Both the position numbers and the translations under genes were made by a program. This document shows, piece after piece, positions 22,163 through 31,902 of a stretch of 34,838 nucleotides of DNA. This DNA is from an uncultured Eggerthellaceae bacterium (GTDB lineage Bacteria > Actinomycetota > Coriobacteriia > Coriobacteriales > Eggerthellaceae). A model generated the notes under the pieces. It worked only from the letters and a program-made list of their open reading frames with translations. It had not been told where the DNA came from and made no database searches. Where the stretch lies: NCBI GenBank assembly GCA_947565185.1, contig CANODU010000011.1, positions 1-34,838 of the forward strand, written 5' to 3'. Within the stretch, counting starts at the first letter, position 1; each line of letters starts with the position of its first letter.

Positions 22163-23701
22163 ATGGGTTCGCCTTTTCGCTACATAGCCATCGATCTCAA
22201 ATCCTTCTACGCATCCGTGGAATGCCGCGAACGCGGCCTTGATCCGCTCACCACCAATCTAGTGGTGGCAGACGTCTCACGCACGGAGAAGACCATCTGC
22301 CTGGCCGTGTCCCCTTCGCTCAAAGCCTATGGCATAAGCGGGCGAGCGCGGTTGTTCGAGGTGGTGCAACGGGTACGCGAAGTGAATGCAGAACGACTGC
22401 GCACCTTGAGGCGGACTGAGCGCTCAGGTACGGCCTCATTCAGCCACGCCTCCTTCGATGATGCGCTCGTTCAAGCAGATCCGCACCTGGAGCTAGGATA
22501 CCTTGCCGCAAAGCCACGCATGGCGCGGTATCTTGACGTTTCCACGAGCATCTACCAGATATATCTCAGGCATTTCGCACCGGAAGATATCCACGTGTAT
22601 TCCATCGACGAGGTCCTGATCGATGCAGGCGGCTATCTCAAGACCTCCGGCATGACCGCCAAAGAGATGGCGTCTTGTGTGGTGCGCGACATCTTCGAAG
22701 AGACGGGCATCACCGCCACTGCAGGCATAGGCACGAACCTCTACCTGGCGAAAGTGGCCATGGATATGCTGGCGAAGCACGAAGAGCCTGATGAGAACGG
22801 AGTGCGCATAGCCCAGCTGGATGAGGAATCCTATAAGCGCAGGCTCTGGGCTCATGAGCCCATCACGGACTTCTGGCGCGTGGGCGCGGGCATAGCCCGA
22901 CGCTTGGCCACCCATGGCATGACCACGATGGGAGATGTGGCACGCGCATCGTTGAGAGGTGCGCACGAACGGCCGAACCAAGAGACGCTGTTCGCGATGT
23001 TCGGCAAGAACGCAGAGCTGCTGATCGACCATGCCTGGGGCAGAGAGCCCGTCGGCATGGCTGACATCAAGGCCTATCGTCCGCAGACGCGCTGCATCGT
23101 GTCCGGACAAGTGCTGCAATGCCCATATAAGCCAAAGGATGCGCGGCTCGTAGCGTGGGAGATGGCCGAGCAGCTGGCCTTGGACCTCACAGCCAAGCAC
23201 CAGGCAACGGATACGCTCGTGCTCACGGTGGGCTATGACCGCGAGAGCCTTGAGCACAGCAAGATGCCTGGGCACGAACCGGACCTCATGGATGTCCAGG
23301 TGACGGAAGACCGCTACGGACGGCTCATCCCGAAGCATGCTCACGGCACGAAGCGCCTGAGCGCCCCTTCGTCATCCACGCATCAGATAGCCGATGCCGT
23401 GCTTGGCCTCTATGACGAATTGGTGGACGACCGGCTGCTCGTGCGCAGGGTGACCATCGCAGCCGAGCGCGTGGTCACCGAAGAGGAGATGGCCCAGGCA
23501 GCTCAGCACGAACAGCTTGCGCTCTTCGCTGAAGAGGACCCAGCCGCGGATGCTGAGCGCGCACGGGAGCGAAAGGTGCAAGAAGCCATGATCGGCATTC
23601 GCGAGCGCTTCGGAAAGAACGCGGTCCTGAAGGCAGCAAGCCTCCAGGAAGGTGCCACCGCACGCCAGCGCAATCAGCAGATAGGCGGACACAGCGCATG
23701 A
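22163..23701 (+). CDS. Y-family DNA polymerase (UmuC/UvrX-like)
   Basis: A 512-aa translesion polymerase. The palm motifs are IDLKSFYASVE (D11, first metal Asp) and HVYSIDEVLID (D149 and E150). The fingers and the insert between them (RTLRRTERSG..., about 80-115) match the UvrX/UmuC-like branch found in Firmicutes and gut Actinobacteria rather than DinB. GITATAGIGTNLYLAK is the conserved helical motif. QLALF (451-455) near the C-terminus is a classical sliding-clamp-binding pentapeptide. The frame is open to 22040, but the ATG at 22163 starts the conserved domain and follows TATAAT by six bases, with no ribosome site (leaderless). It overlaps the YolD gene by ATGA. The role is probably damage tolerance; SOS control is not evident. 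Confidence 0.92.
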   Translation: MGSPFRYIAIDLKSFYASVECRERGLDPLTTNLVVADVSRTEKTICLAVSPSLKAYGISGRARLFEVVQRVREVNAERLRTLRRTERSGTASFSHASFDDALVQADPHLELGYLAAKPRMARYLDVSTSIYQIYLRHFAPEDIHVYSIDEVLIDAGGYLKTSGMTAKEMASCVVRDIFEETGITATAGIGTNLYLAKVAMDMLAKHEEPDENGVRIAQLDEESYKRRLWAHEPITDFWRVGAGIARRLATHGMTTMGDVARASLRGAHERPNQETLFAMFGKNAELLIDHAWGREPVGMADIKAYRPQTRCIVSGQVLQCPYKPKDARLVAWEMAEQLALDLTAKHQATDTLVLTVGYDRESLEHSKMPGHEPDLMDVQVTEDRYGRLIPKHAHGTKRLSAPSSSTHQIADAVLGLYDELVDDRLLVRRVTIAAERVVTEEEMAQAAQHEQLALFAEEDPAADAERARERKVQEAMIGIRERFGKNAVLKAASLQEGATARQRNQQIGGHSA

Positions 23702-24105
23702 GCGCGCCGAAAGGATACGAGGACATCTTCGGCCTCTCGCGGCCGCCGTCTGCACGCCCTCCCATGCCCATGGCCGACCGCGCCGCACAGTTCTCCCCGT
23801 TCGCCGCCTTGACCGGCCATGAGGATGCTGTCTGCGAGGCTGGGCGCTTCGTGGAGGATCGCATAGCCTTGGGCGATGCCGAACAGGCTGAGCTCGACCG
23901 GCAATTGGCCCAGATCAGAGCCACGCTCTCTGAGCGTCCTCGCATCATCGCAACGTATTTCGTGGCTGACCTGCTCAAAGAGGGCGGCACCTATGCCACC
24001 TGCGATGGGCGCGTGCGCGCCTTCGATGAGCTGACAGGCGCCCTCGTGTTCGAAACAGGAGAGCGCATCAGCGTGGCTGACATCTTCTCCTTGGTCATCC
24101 TCTGA
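23698..24105 (+). CDS. YolD-like family protein
   Basis: A 135-aa protein. Its N-terminal motif MADRAAQFSPFAALTGHEDAV matches YolD-like proteins (RAxQFxPFAAL.G), which are encoded next to UvrX-type polymerases and thought to act with them, as UmuD does with UmuC. A helical middle and a small beta C-terminus (YATCDGRVRAFDELTG, RISVADI) follow. The ATG overlaps the polymerase stop (ATGA), so translation is coupled and the two products are probably made in step. YolD-type regulators may modulate polymerase activity; the exact biochemical role is unsettled. Confidence 0.88.
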   Translation: MSAPKGYEDIFGLSRPPSARPPMPMADRAAQFSPFAALTGHEDAVCEAGRFVEDRIALGDAEQAELDRQLAQIRATLSERPRIIATYFVADLLKEGGTYATCDGRVRAFDELTGALVFETGERISVADIFSLVIL

Positions 24106-24261
24106 TCCGTAGGTCAGGCGCCCGCACCTCTACCGATCCGAAAAGGTCACTGCTCTTTGATGCAGGGTCAACGCTTTCGCTACCCTTTGCCAACCTCCGC
24201 TTGCCAGCAGTGCGTCCTTGGCACAATCGGATGTCATGGAACCGAAGCGAAGGAAGCGCCT

Positions 24262-26187
24262 ATGTATTACTCAAGCGGAAACTACGAAGCGTTCGCCCAT
24301 CCCCTGAAGCCGGAGGGCGTCCAGGACAAGCATGCCTACATCATCGGCTCTGGCTTGGCCGGGCTCACCGCCGCATGCTATCTGGTGCGCGATGCCCAGA
24401 TGCCCGGCGAGAACATCCACATCCTTGAGCGTGACCCGCGCGCAGGCGGCGCTTGTGACGGTTGGGATTACGCACAGCTGGGCTACACCATGCGCGGTGG
24501 CCGTGAGATGGACAACCATTTCGAGGTCATGTGGGACCTCTATCGTGATATCCCCTCCATCGAAGATCCCGATGTGAGTGTGCTGGACTATTACTACTGG
24601 CTGAACAAGCGCGACCCCAACTATTCGCTCTGCCGCGCTACCAGAAACCGTGGCGAAGATGCCCACACGGACAACAAGTTCAACCTCTCGGACAAGGGAT
24701 GCATGGAGATCCTGCAGCTGTTCTTCACTCCTGAAGAGGAGCTCCAGGACAAGAAGATCACGGAATATTTCTCTGACGAAGTGCTCAACTCCAATTTCTG
24801 GCTGTACTGGCGCACCATGTTCGCCTTCGAGAATTGGCATTCCGCACTGGAGATGAAGCGCTACATCACGCGCTTCGTGCATCATCTGGGAGGCCTGTCG
24901 GACTTCAGCGCGCTTCGCTTCACGCGCTACAACCAATATGAATCCATGATCCTGCCCCTTGAGCGCTACTTGAAGGCTCATGGCGTTGACTTCCAGTTCA
25001 ACACCCATGTGCTGGATGTGCGCTTCTCATGCGACGACGCCAAAGACGATGCGCGCAAGGTGGCCACCCAGATCACGCTGCGCCATGAGGACGCTCAAGC
25101 CCAGATCGATGCATCCGTCGGCTTACCGGATGCCCCTACCACTGACAAGGCAACAAACCCCTCCCCGGAAGAGGTCATTTCCCTCACCGAGGATGACCTG
25201 GTCTTCATCACGCCAGGCAGCTGTGTTGCCCATTCCTCGTTCGGCAGCCAGACAAAACCGGCACAGTTCGCACCCGAGCTGGTGGAAGGCGATGGGTGGG
25301 ATCTCTGGAAGAGGATCGCTGCGCAATCCCCTGCCTTCGGCCATCCCGAGAAGTTCTGCTCCACTCCTGAGCTCTCCAACTGGGAGAGCGCCACGGTGAC
25401 CACGCTCGATGACAAGATCCTCCCCTACATCCAGAAGATCTGCCATCGCGATCCCCTCTCAGGTGGCGTGGTGACGGGCGGCATCGTGTCCGTAGAGGAT
25501 TCCAGCTGGCTGCTCTCTTGGACCATCAACCGACAGCCGCAATTCCGCAAGCAAGTACCCGGCACCGTCTGCGTCTGGGTCTACAGCCTGTTCACCGACA
25601 AGCCTGGAGACTACATCACAAAACCCATGCGCGACTGCACCGGCCAAGAGATCTGCGAAGAGTGGCTGTATCACCTGGGCGTTCCCGAGGATCAGATAGA
25701 GGAATTGGCCACGAACAGCGCCAACACGGTACCCTGCATGATGCCCTATATCACCGCCTTCTTCATGCCACGCGCTGCAGGCGATCGTCCGAAGGTCGTA
25801 CCCGATGGCGCAGTGAACTTCGCCTTCATCGGCCAGTTCGCAGAGACGCCCCGCGACACCATCTTCACGACGGAATACTCCATGCGAACCGGCATGGAGG
25901 CGGTCTACACGCTTTTGGATATCGACCGTGGCGTGCCGGAGGTGTGGGGGAGCTGCTTCGATCTGCGCGTGCTCCTGAATGCCACTGTGCTCTTGCGTGA
26001 CGGCAAGCCCGCAACGGATATGAACATGAGCCTCATCGAGAAGCTCTTGCTCTCCAAGGGATTGGATGCCATCGAAGGGACGGATATCTACGGGCTATTG
26101 AAGGAGTTCAAGGTCATCCCAACAGATGAGAAGAACGCTGATGTCCCTGAACCGGCCACCGGCGCTGTCTGGCCCGGCATCCATTAG
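24262..26187 (+). CDS. ohyA: Oleate hydratase (myosin-cross-reactive antigen family)
   Basis: A 641-aa FAD enzyme adding water to the cis-9 bond of oleate and linoleate to give 10-hydroxy fatty acids, a detoxification reaction of gut bacteria. The dinucleotide motif [17 protein letters not shown] begins near residue 29. [11 protein letters not shown] (family RGGREMEN-type motif) carries the catalytic Glu. Other family blocks include [15 protein letters not shown] and NCxxWVYSL-type [15 protein letters not shown], and [21 protein letters not shown] near the C-terminus, which contacts FAD. Length fits the family (560-650). The ATG at 24262 has AAGGA 8 nt upstream; the frame opens earlier but without a ribosome site. 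It is convergent with phoR (9-bp gap). A single-gene transcript is likely. Confidence 0.95.
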   Translation: MYYSSGNYEAFAHPLKPEGVQDKHAYIIGSGLAGLTAACYLVRDAQMPGENIHILERDPRAGGACDGWDYAQLGYTMRGGREMDNHFEVMWDLYRDIPSIEDPDVSVLDYYYWLNKRDPNYSLCRATRNRGEDAHTDNKFNLSDKGCMEILQLFFTPEEELQDKKITEYFSDEVLNSNFWLYWRTMFAFENWHSALEMKRYITRFVHHLGGLSDFSALRFTRYNQYESMILPLERYLKAHGVDFQFNTHVLDVRFSCDDAKDDARKVATQITLRHEDAQAQIDASVGLPDAPTTDKATNPSPEEVISLTEDDLVFITPGSCVAHSSFGSQTKPAQFAPELVEGDGWDLWKRIAAQSPAFGHPEKFCSTPELSNWESATVTTLDDKILPYIQKICHRDPLSGGVVTGGIVSVEDSSWLLSWTINRQPQFRKQVPGTVCVWVYSLFTDKPGDYITKPMRDCTGQEICEEWLYHLGVPEDQIEELATNSANTVPCMMPYITAFFMPRAAGDRPKVVPDGAVNFAFIGQFAETPRDTIFTTEYSMRTGMEAVYTLLDIDRGVPEVWGSCFDLRVLLNATVLLRDGKPATDMNMSLIEKLLLSKGLDAIEGTDIYGLLKEFKVIPTDEKNADVPEPATGAVWPGIH

Positions 26188-26196
26188 GCGGCTGGA

Positions 26197-27600
26197 TCAG
26201 ACGCTGGGCACGCGGATGGTGAACGCAGACCCTTGTCCTGGACGGCTCTCCACGATGATGGTGCCGCCCATCGCCTCCACAGCATGCTTGGCGATGGCAA
26301 GCCCCAATCCCGTGCCACCCGTCTCCTTCGAGCGGCTCTTATCCACCCGATAGAACCGCTCGAAGATCTTCTCCTGCTCATCGTAGGCGATGCCGCATCC
26401 TTCATCGCGCACGACGAGGACCGCCTCGGGCGTTGCATCCGCTTCCTCGGGATGGCACTCCTTGCGTACGCTCACGGTGACCACGCCCCCCGCATCGCTA
26501 TAGCGGATAGCGTTGCTGATGAGGTTGCCCACGGCCTGCTCCACAAGCTCACGGCTCGCGCATACATGCACCTCTGATCCCAGCACGCGCACATGCACCT
26601 CGCGCGTGCGCGCCAGCGGCTCCATCCGCTCCATGACATCGCGCGCCAGCGTAGAGAGTTCCACGTCGCTTCTCTGCTGCTGAGCATCCACGGGATCGTC
26701 TATCCGCGAGAGGGTGAGCACGTCATCGATCAGCGCCTGCATGCGCGCGGATTCGCCATGGATCATCTCCGCGAAGGCGCGCGCCTGATCCCCCTGCGCC
26801 ATGCCGCTTGCGATGACTTCCGACGCGCCGGAGAGGATCTGCAGCGGGGTCTTCATCTCATGGGAGACATTCGCAGAGAAATCCCGACGCATGCTCTCCG
26901 CCCGAGCAAGCTCCGCATTCTGCTGCTTGAGCATCTGCTGCTGCTCTGAGATGCGCACAAGCATCGGCTCCATCTCCACATACGCGTCCCCCGAGAGAGG
27001 ATCGGTCACATCCAGCGTGTCCAGCGGTGCCAGGATATGGCGCACCAGCAGGCGTGACGCCCCGATGCCCACCAGCACGAGCACGGCCAACGTGACGAAC
27101 ATGGGCAGCATGAACGAGCCTGCGAATGACGCGAACGACTCGCGCGCTTCCGAAAGGCGTACGACGCTCCCGTCGCTTAAGCGGCATGCCGCATAGATGG
27201 TGTCAACGCCTAGCGTCTGCGATCTGCGCATGACGGCAGCAGCACCGCTTTTCTGCGCCTCTTGTATCTCAGGCCTATCCTTATGGCTTGCCGGTTGGCT
27301 TTCCGCAGCGCTGTCGAAGAGCACCTCACCCGCTTCATTCACGAACGTGTAGCGCAGATGATCTGGGAACTGATCAGCCAATGCCGCCAGACGCGCCTCC
27401 TCCGACAGCCCATCGAGCCGAGAAGCCGTGCTCTTCGCCAAGGAGAGCAAGCGCGTCTCTTCTGCTTCCTCATGGGTGAAGTAATAGACCGACACCATGG
27501 CGATGGCAGCGATGAGCGCTGAGACCAACGCAGATGCCAGCACGACGCCAAAGACCGTGGCTGACAGGCGCCGGGGCCGCTTCTCACCCACGAGGCCCAT
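26197..27600 (-). CDS. phoR: Phosphate-type sensor histidine kinase (PhoR-like)
   Basis: A 467-aa membrane kinase. TM1 (about 16-41) and TM2 (about 163-187) flank a PAS-like extracytoplasmic domain of about 120 residues, followed by a short HAMP-like/linker helix. HisKA has H247 ([11 protein letters not shown]), the N box is [10 protein letters not shown], and the G boxes are DEGCGI and GTGLGLAI. Domain order and the adjacent phoB and pst genes support a phosphate sensor that partners PhoB. The start at 27600 overlaps phoB by 17 bp, so the two are translationally coupled. There is no phoU in the window, which is unusual for a locus of this type, though phoU may be elsewhere. Confidence 0.9.
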   Translation of the reverse strand: MGLVGEKRPRRLSATVFGVVLASALVSALIAAIAMVSVYYFTHEEAEETRLLSLAKSTASRLDGLSEEARLAALADQFPDHLRYTFVNEAGEVLFDSAAESQPASHKDRPEIQEAQKSGAAAVMRRSQTLGVDTIYAACRLSDGSVVRLSEARESFASFAGSFMLPMFVTLAVLVLVGIGASRLLVRHILAPLDTLDVTDPLSGDAYVEMEPMLVRISEQQQMLKQQNAELARAESMRRDFSANVSHEMKTPLQILSGASEVIASGMAQGDQARAFAEMIHGESARMQALIDDVLTLSRIDDPVDAQQQRSDVELSTLARDVMERMEPLARTREVHVRVLGSEVHVCASRELVEQAVGNLISNAIRYSDAGGVVTVSVRKECHPEEADATPEAVLVVRDEGCGIAYDEQEKIFERFYRVDKSRSKETGGTGLGLAIAKHAVEAMGGTIIVESRPGQGSAFTIRVPSV

Positions 27601-28279
27601 CCATCCGATAACCCGATCCGCGCACCGTCTCTATGCAGCCATCCGCTCCCACGCAGGCTTCGCTCAGCTTCTGACGCAGCGTCTGCACGTGAACGTCCAC
27701 CGTGCGCGTGCTGCCCAGAAACGACATGCCCCACACCCCTTCCAAGAGCTGAGCACGCGAAAGCACGTGCCCTGCATTGGCCATGAGCATGCGCAGAAGG
27801 TCGAACTCCTTCTTGGTGAGCGTTACTGGCGCGCCCCCCGCCGTGACCTCATGGGAGGCGGCGTCCAACGTCACGGGCCCTAAGGACATGCGCTCGTTCG
27901 GTGCCACCGCAGGCGTCTGCGACCTGCGCAAAAGCGCCCGCACGCGCGCCAAGAGCTCCACCATGCCGAATGGTTTCGCCAGATAGTCATCGGCTCCCGC
28001 ATCCAGCCCGCTCGCCTTGTCCAATTCGGTCCCTTTTGCGGTGAGCATCATGATGGGCAGATTCTTCGTCACGGCATTGCTGCGAAGATGGCGCAAGATC
28101 TCAAGGCCGTCCATGCCAGGGAGCATGATGTCCAGAAGCACCGCGTCAGGCAGGCGATGCTTGCACGCTTCGAAGAATGCCTCAGCGCGAGGGAAACCTT
28201 CGGCCTCGATGCCAGATTGCCGCAAGGTATAGAGCGTGAGCTCCAAGATGTGCTCATCATCTTCCACGTAGTAGATCAT
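27584..28279 (-). CDS. phoB: Phosphate-type response regulator (PhoB/OmpR family)
   Basis: A 231-aa two-domain regulator. The receiver has the acidic VEDDEHI and phosphate-accepting D50 (LLDIMLPGMDG), with switch T and K in MLTAKG and AKPFG. The C-terminal winged helix (VTLTKKEFDLLRMLMANAG, TVDVHVQTLRQKL and SGYRM) is of the OmpR/PhoB type. The ATG at 28279 is preferred over GTG at 28285: a TAGAAT box ends six bases before it, giving a leaderless mRNA, and no ribosome site exists for either. Its promoter carries a perfect palindrome and a Pho-box-like direct repeat. It probably activates the pst genes and itself under phosphate limitation. Confidence 0.93.
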   Translation of the reverse strand: MIYYVEDDEHILELTLYTLRQSGIEAEGFPRAEAFFEACKHRLPDAVLLDIMLPGMDGLEILRHLRSNAVTKNLPIMMLTAKGTELDKASGLDAGADDYLAKPFGMVELLARVRALLRRSQTPAVAPNERMSLGPVTLDAASHEVTAGGAPVTLTKKEFDLLRMLMANAGHVLSRAQLLEGVWGMSFLGSTRTVDVHVQTLRQKLSEACVGADGCIETVRGSGYRMDGPRG

Positions 28280-28283
28280 GGGC

Positions 28284-28315
28284 ACATTCTAGCGGCTGAC
28301 ATGCCGCTAGAATGT
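28284..28315. promoter_or_regulatory. Perfect 13-bp palindrome covering the phoB -10 box
   Basis: ACATTCTAGCGGC (28284-28296) and GCCGCTAGAATGT (28303-28315) are exact reverse complements around TGACAT. Read on the minus strand, the second arm contains TAGAAT (28286-28291), the likely phoB -10, six bases before the ATG. No T run follows, so it is not an intrinsic terminator for pstB; it looks like an operator or an RNA hairpin at the start of phoB. Confidence 0.65.
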
Positions 28316-28329
28316 AAGAGACAGGTAAA
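28313..28329 (-). promoter_or_regulatory. Pho-box-like direct repeat upstream of phoB
   Basis: On the minus strand TTTACC, 5 nt, CTTACA; this is close to the Gram-positive Pho box (TTHACA repeats spaced by about 5 nt). It lies just upstream of the phoB -10 region at about -35. The same CTTACA-N5 arrangement is seen upstream of pstS. Confidence 0.45.
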
Positions 28330-28348
28330 GTCGCAGCCGCAAACAGAG

Positions 28349-29197
28349 CTAACCGAACCGCCCCGCCACGTAGTCTGCAGTGCGCGGATCCACCGGCTCC
28401 GTGAAGATGTCCTCCGTTGGCCCCGCCTCCACCATCTCTCCCAGCAGGAAGAACGCCGTCTTGTCAGAGACGCGCAGCGCTTGCAGCATGTTATGCGTGA
28501 CCATGATCACGGTGTATGAGCGCTTGAGCTCTCCCACCAGCTCTTCGATCTTCGCCGTGGAGATGGGATCCAAGGCGCTCGTTGACTCATCTAACAAGAG
28601 CACCTCCGGCTTCACCGCCAAGGCGCGAGCGATGCAGAGGCGCTGCTGCTGACCACCAGAGAGCCCGAGCGCGCTCTTGCGCAGACGGTCCTTCACCTCA
28701 TCCCACATGGCCGCATCTCGAAGCGACTGCTCTACGATCCCATCCAGCTGCGCCCGGTCCTGCACCCCATGGGTGCGCGGGCCGAACGCCACGTTGTCGT
28801 AGATGGACATAGGGAACGGATTCGGCTGCTGGAACACCATGCCCACCCGGCGGCGCAGGCTGTTCACCGGGATATCCTCATAGGCGTTCTGGCCATCCAG
28901 CGTGACCAGGCCCTCCACCCGACAATCTGGCACCAGATCGTTCATGCGATCGAGCGTCTTCAGCAAGGTAGACTTCCCGCAGCCCGACGGCCCGATGAGC
29001 GCCGTCACCTGGCGCTCGGGGAAATCAAGGCTGACATCCTTCAGAACGTGGAAGCTCCCATAATGAAGATCCAGTCCGATCACGCTCATCTTCGACGCGC
29101 TCTCTTGCCCACGCTCAGCGCGAAGCCCCCGTAAAGCCTCTTCCACGCCGCCAGCTCCCATCAAAGCATCCCGCGTCCTTGCTACAGCCTCAAGCAT
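28349..29197 (-). CDS. pstB: Phosphate ABC transporter ATP-binding protein
   Basis: A 282-aa ABC ATPase driving phosphate uptake. Motifs: Walker [10 protein letters not shown] (69-77), Q-loop [16 protein letters not shown], which is PstB-specific, signature LSGGQQQRL, Walker [14 protein letters not shown] and the switch His in VTHNM. The N-terminal 36 residues (to SASK) are unusual, because most PstB proteins begin near [11 protein letters not shown]. The first ATG (29197) overlaps the pstA stop by 8 nt and has AAAGGAG directly against it, too close for normal initiation. ATG at 29089 is the alternative. Chosen by coupling to pstA, with low certainty for the first 36 residues. It is the last pst gene, 62 bp before the phoB promoter region. 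Confidence 0.95.
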   Translation of the reverse strand: MLEAVARTRDALMGAGGVEEALRGLRAERGQESASKMSVIGLDLHYGSFHVLKDVSLDFPERQVTALIGPSGCGKSTLLKTLDRMNDLVPDCRVEGLVTLDGQNAYEDIPVNSLRRRVGMVFQQPNPFPMSIYDNVAFGPRTHGVQDRAQLDGIVEQSLRDAAMWDEVKDRLRKSALGLSGGQQQRLCIARALAVKPEVLLLDESTSALDPISTAKIEELVGELKRSYTVIMVTHNMLQALRVSDKTAFFLLGEMVEAGPTEDIFTEPVDPRTADYVAGRFG

Positions 29198-30035
29198 CTC
29201 CTTTGGTCCTTCCGTTCAAGCGACCGACAGCCGCATTCGTTCCCACATTAAGCAGCATCACCACCACGAGCAGCACCACCGCAGTGGCATAGGCCTCACC
29301 CACATGCAAACCCTCGCTCGCCAGCACATACATATGCTCTGCCAACGTCCTGCATGAATCGAACAAGGCGAAGACGCCTTGGCTTGCAAAGTCTGGGACC
29401 TGCGCCACGGTACCCGCCGTGAACAGAAGCGCCGCCACCTCACCTACGCACCGACCAAGCGCCAAGAGCGCGCCCCCTAAGATGCCAGGAGCAGCCGAGG
29501 GCAACACGCATCGAAAGACGGTGCGCACGCGTCCCGCACCCAGAGCGAAGCCACCCTCCCGATAGGATCGGGGGACGGCCAGAAGAGCCTCTTCGGTGGT
29601 GCGCATGATCACGGGCAGCACCATCACGGCAAGGGTGAACGCGCCCGAGAGAAGCGACATGCCCCAGCCCAGAAGCGTCGTGAAGAACAGCAGCCCGAAC
29701 AGGCCGTAGATGATGGAGGGAATGCCTTGCAGGGTCTCTGTGGTCACCCTGACCAGGCGCACGAACCTGCTCGTTTCGGATGCGTACTCCACCAGATAGA
29801 TGGCTGAGGCTATGCCTGTGGGAACCGCCAGCAGGAGCGCGAGCGCTGCCATGAGGAATGTAGAGATGAGCGCTGGCATCAATGAGACGTTCTCTGAGGT
29901 GTATTCCCATGCGAACAGCGACGGCGTGAGGTATGGCACGCCCTTCACCAAGATGAATGCGACGAGCCCAACCAAGATGAGGGCTGTGATGGTCGCTCCC
30001 GCATAGACCAGTCCCCGCAAGACCTTGCTGCTCAC
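29190..30035 (-). CDS. pstA: Phosphate ABC transporter permease PstA
   Basis: A 281-aa inner-membrane permease with six hydrophobic segments. It carries the PstA-type loop [15 protein letters not shown], and the inner-face EAA motif ([20 protein letters not shown]) contacts PstB. The start GTG at 30035 overlaps the pstC stop (GTGA), showing tight translational coupling. It pairs with PstC to form the membrane channel of the phosphate importer. There are no missing segments. Length matches the family. Confidence 0.95.
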   Translation of the reverse strand: MSSKVLRGLVYAGATITALILVGLVAFILVKGVPYLTPSLFAWEYTSENVSLMPALISTFLMAALALLLAVPTGIASAIYLVEYASETSRFVRLVRVTTETLQGIPSIIYGLFGLLFFTTLLGWGMSLLSGAFTLAVMVLPVIMRTTEEALLAVPRSYREGGFALGAGRVRTVFRCVLPSAAPGILGGALLALGRCVGEVAALLFTAGTVAQVPDFASQGVFALFDSCRTLAEHMYVLASEGLHVGEAYATAVVLLVVVMLLNVGTNAAVGRLNGRTKGDA

Positions 30036-30889
30036 GAGCGCTCACCTCGATTCTTGATGGCATTGAAGAGGGCGCATATCAAAAGCACGAATACGAAGAG
30101 CACGACTCCTGTGGCAATGAGGGCACCACGGTGAAGATCCGCTGCATAGCCCATCTCCAACACGATGTTTGCCGTCATGGTGCGCACGCCTTCGAAGATG
30201 GATGTGGGGATCACGGCCTGGTTGCCGGCCACCATGACGACAGCCATGGTCTCGCCTATAGCGCGCCCCACACCCAGCACGATGGCAGCCATGATGCCGG
30301 AGATAGCCGCTGGAACGACCACGCGGAAGACGGATCGCTCATGGGTGGCACCCAAGGCCAGCGCGCCTTCGTAATACGCCTTCGGTACCGCATCAAGCGC
30401 ATTCTTCGCCACCGTGATGATGGTGGGGAGCACCATGATGCCCAAGATGATGGCTGCCGCCAAAAGCGAGAGCCCGCGCCCCGGCGCCAGCTCGCGGATG
30501 AGCGGCACCACCAGCATCAATCCGAAGAAGCCATAGACCACTGATGGGATGCCAGCCAAGAGCTCCACGCCAGAGCGCAAAAGGGAGGAGATGCGCCCAC
30601 CGGCGAACCGTGACAGGAAGATGGCCGTCAACAGGCCGGTCGGCACGCCGATGATGATAGCCCCTGCCGTCACGTAGATGCTGCCCACGATCATCGGGAA
30701 GATGCCATAGATGTCAGCAGAGGGCTTCCACGTAGTGCCGAAGAGGAAATCGGGCAAGCCGATCTGAGCCATGGCTGGGATGCCGTTCGCGAACAGGAAG
30801 AGGCAGATGAGCGCCACGGCAAGGGTGGATATGAGGGCGGCCGCGCCGAAGAGCACGCGCGCCAGCCCCTCTTTCATGTTCGTCTCCAC
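30032..30889 (-). CDS. pstC: Phosphate ABC transporter permease PstC
   Basis: A 285-aa permease with six hydrophobic segments. Markers are AGIPSVVYGFFGLM, the EAA-type loop VPKAYYEGALALGATHERS and the GVGRAIGETMAVVMVAGN motif typical of PstC. GTG at 30889 has AGGAA about 7 nt upstream; ATG at 30877 with GGAG is equally good. It lies 9 bp after pstS and overlaps pstA by four bases. Together these genes form the importer core PstSCAB. Confidence 0.95.
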   Translation of the reverse strand: METNMKEGLARVLFGAAALISTLAVALICLFLFANGIPAMAQIGLPDFLFGTTWKPSADIYGIFPMIVGSIYVTAGAIIIGVPTGLLTAIFLSRFAGGRISSLLRSGVELLAGIPSVVYGFFGLMLVVPLIRELAPGRGLSLLAAAIILGIMVLPTIITVAKNALDAVPKAYYEGALALGATHERSVFRVVVPAAISGIMAAIVLGVGRAIGETMAVVMVAGNQAVIPTSIFEGVRTMTANIVLEMGYAADLHRGALIATGVVLFVFVLLICALFNAIKNRGERS

Positions 30890-30898
30890 GACGCGTTC

Positions 30899-31819
30899 CT
30901 AGCCCAAGACCTCGGCCCACGTGAGGACATCCCCCGAGAAGATATCCTTGACCTGGTCAGTGGTGAGCGCGGCGATAGCGGAGGCGGGAGACACGATGAC
31001 CGCGATGCCATCCTGGGCGATGGCCTCAGCAAAGAGCCCTCTCCCCTCTTCCGATTCCTTGAGGTCGCGAGATGCCATGCCGATATCAGCAGTCCCTTCT
31101 GCGGCCATGTTCACCCCCGTGGTGGAATCCGATGTCTGGATCTCCACCGTGGCGTCAGGATTCAGCGCCTCATAGGCTTCCGCGAGCTTCTCCATCACAG
31201 GCGACACGGAAGACGATCCCGCCACCACGATCTTGCCCCCTTGTCCAGAAGCGACATACGGCTGAAGGTCTGTTGCCATGGATACATAGCCGTTCTCCTC
31301 CACCACAGCCTGCCCATCAGCGCTCATGATGTAGGTGATGAAATCCTGCGCGGGAGCGGAGAGCCCTTCCTTGGTGACGATATTGAACGGGCGCGCGAGC
31401 TTGTAGGTGCCATCCTTCACATGCTCCGCCGCAGCCTCCACGCCATCGATCTGGACCGCCTTCACGGTATCATCCAGCGAGCCAAGGGAGATGTAGCCGA
31501 TAGCTTCCGGATCAGAGGCCACTGACGCCATCATGACGGAGGTGGAATTCGTGATGGCGGCTGAATCGGTGGTCATATCCATCTTCTTGCCGTCCACCTC
31601 CTCTTCCAGTCCCACCAGCTCCACGAAAGCCGAGCGCGTGCCACTGCCGTCTTCGCGCGAATAGACCGATATTCCCGCGTCAGAGCCAGCAGAGCCCTGC
31701 TCCCCCTGCGCGCTTCCGCCAGATCCGCTCCCGTGCCCGCACCCAGTCACAAGAAGCGCCACGGCTGCTAGAGCAAGCGCCGTCGCTGCCATCACGGGTA
31801 TCCTCTTCATCCTTTGCAT
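30899..31819 (-). CDS. pstS: Phosphate-binding lipoprotein PstS, circularly permuted
   Basis: A 306-aa secreted lipoprotein with a signal peptide and lipobox LVTGC (Cys27). Its two halves occur in reverse of the usual order. Residues about 50-180 start with SVYSREDGSGTRSAF and run through AIGYISLGSLDDTVKA to MSADGQAVVEENGYVSM, which is normally the C-terminal half. Then a linker leads to KIVVAGSSSVSPVMEKLAEA, SDSTTGVNMAAEGTADIGMA, QDGIAVIVSP and TTDQVKDIFSGDVLTW at the very end, normally the N-terminal half. All phosphate-site blocks remain (SSSVSP, GSGTR, DSTTG). ATG at 31819 has GAAAGGA upstream; ATG at 31810 is possible. It heads the pst operon, with a Pho-box-like repeat at 31903-31919. 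Confidence 0.9.
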   Translation of the reverse strand: MQRMKRIPVMAATALALAAVALLVTGCGHGSGSGGSAQGEQGSAGSDAGISVYSREDGSGTRSAFVELVGLEEEVDGKKMDMTTDSAAITNSTSVMMASVASDPEAIGYISLGSLDDTVKAVQIDGVEAAAEHVKDGTYKLARPFNIVTKEGLSAPAQDFITYIMSADGQAVVEENGYVSMATDLQPYVASGQGGKIVVAGSSSVSPVMEKLAEAYEALNPDATVEIQTSDSTTGVNMAAEGTADIGMASRDLKESEEGRGLFAEAIAQDGIAVIVSPASAIAALTTDQVKDIFSGDVLTWAEVLG

Positions 31820-31902
31820 GGATCGTGCATCCTTTCCTCGTCGATGTGTTCTCCAACGTGAAAACAGCATCGCCTGTGGGCATCAAACTGATATCAGAGC
31901 TC

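Noticed and set aside
22000-24105. Mobile-element origin for the polymerase-YolD pair
   Set aside because: Such pairs often ride on mobile elements, but no integrase, relaxase or att-like repeats flank it here.
28284-28315. Intrinsic terminator after pstB
   Set aside because: Strong stem but no T run on the minus strand; it overlaps the phoB -10 box instead.
30899-31819. PstS as a truncated or frameshifted gene
   Set aside because: Both canonical halves are present in full in one uninterrupted frame; only their order differs.
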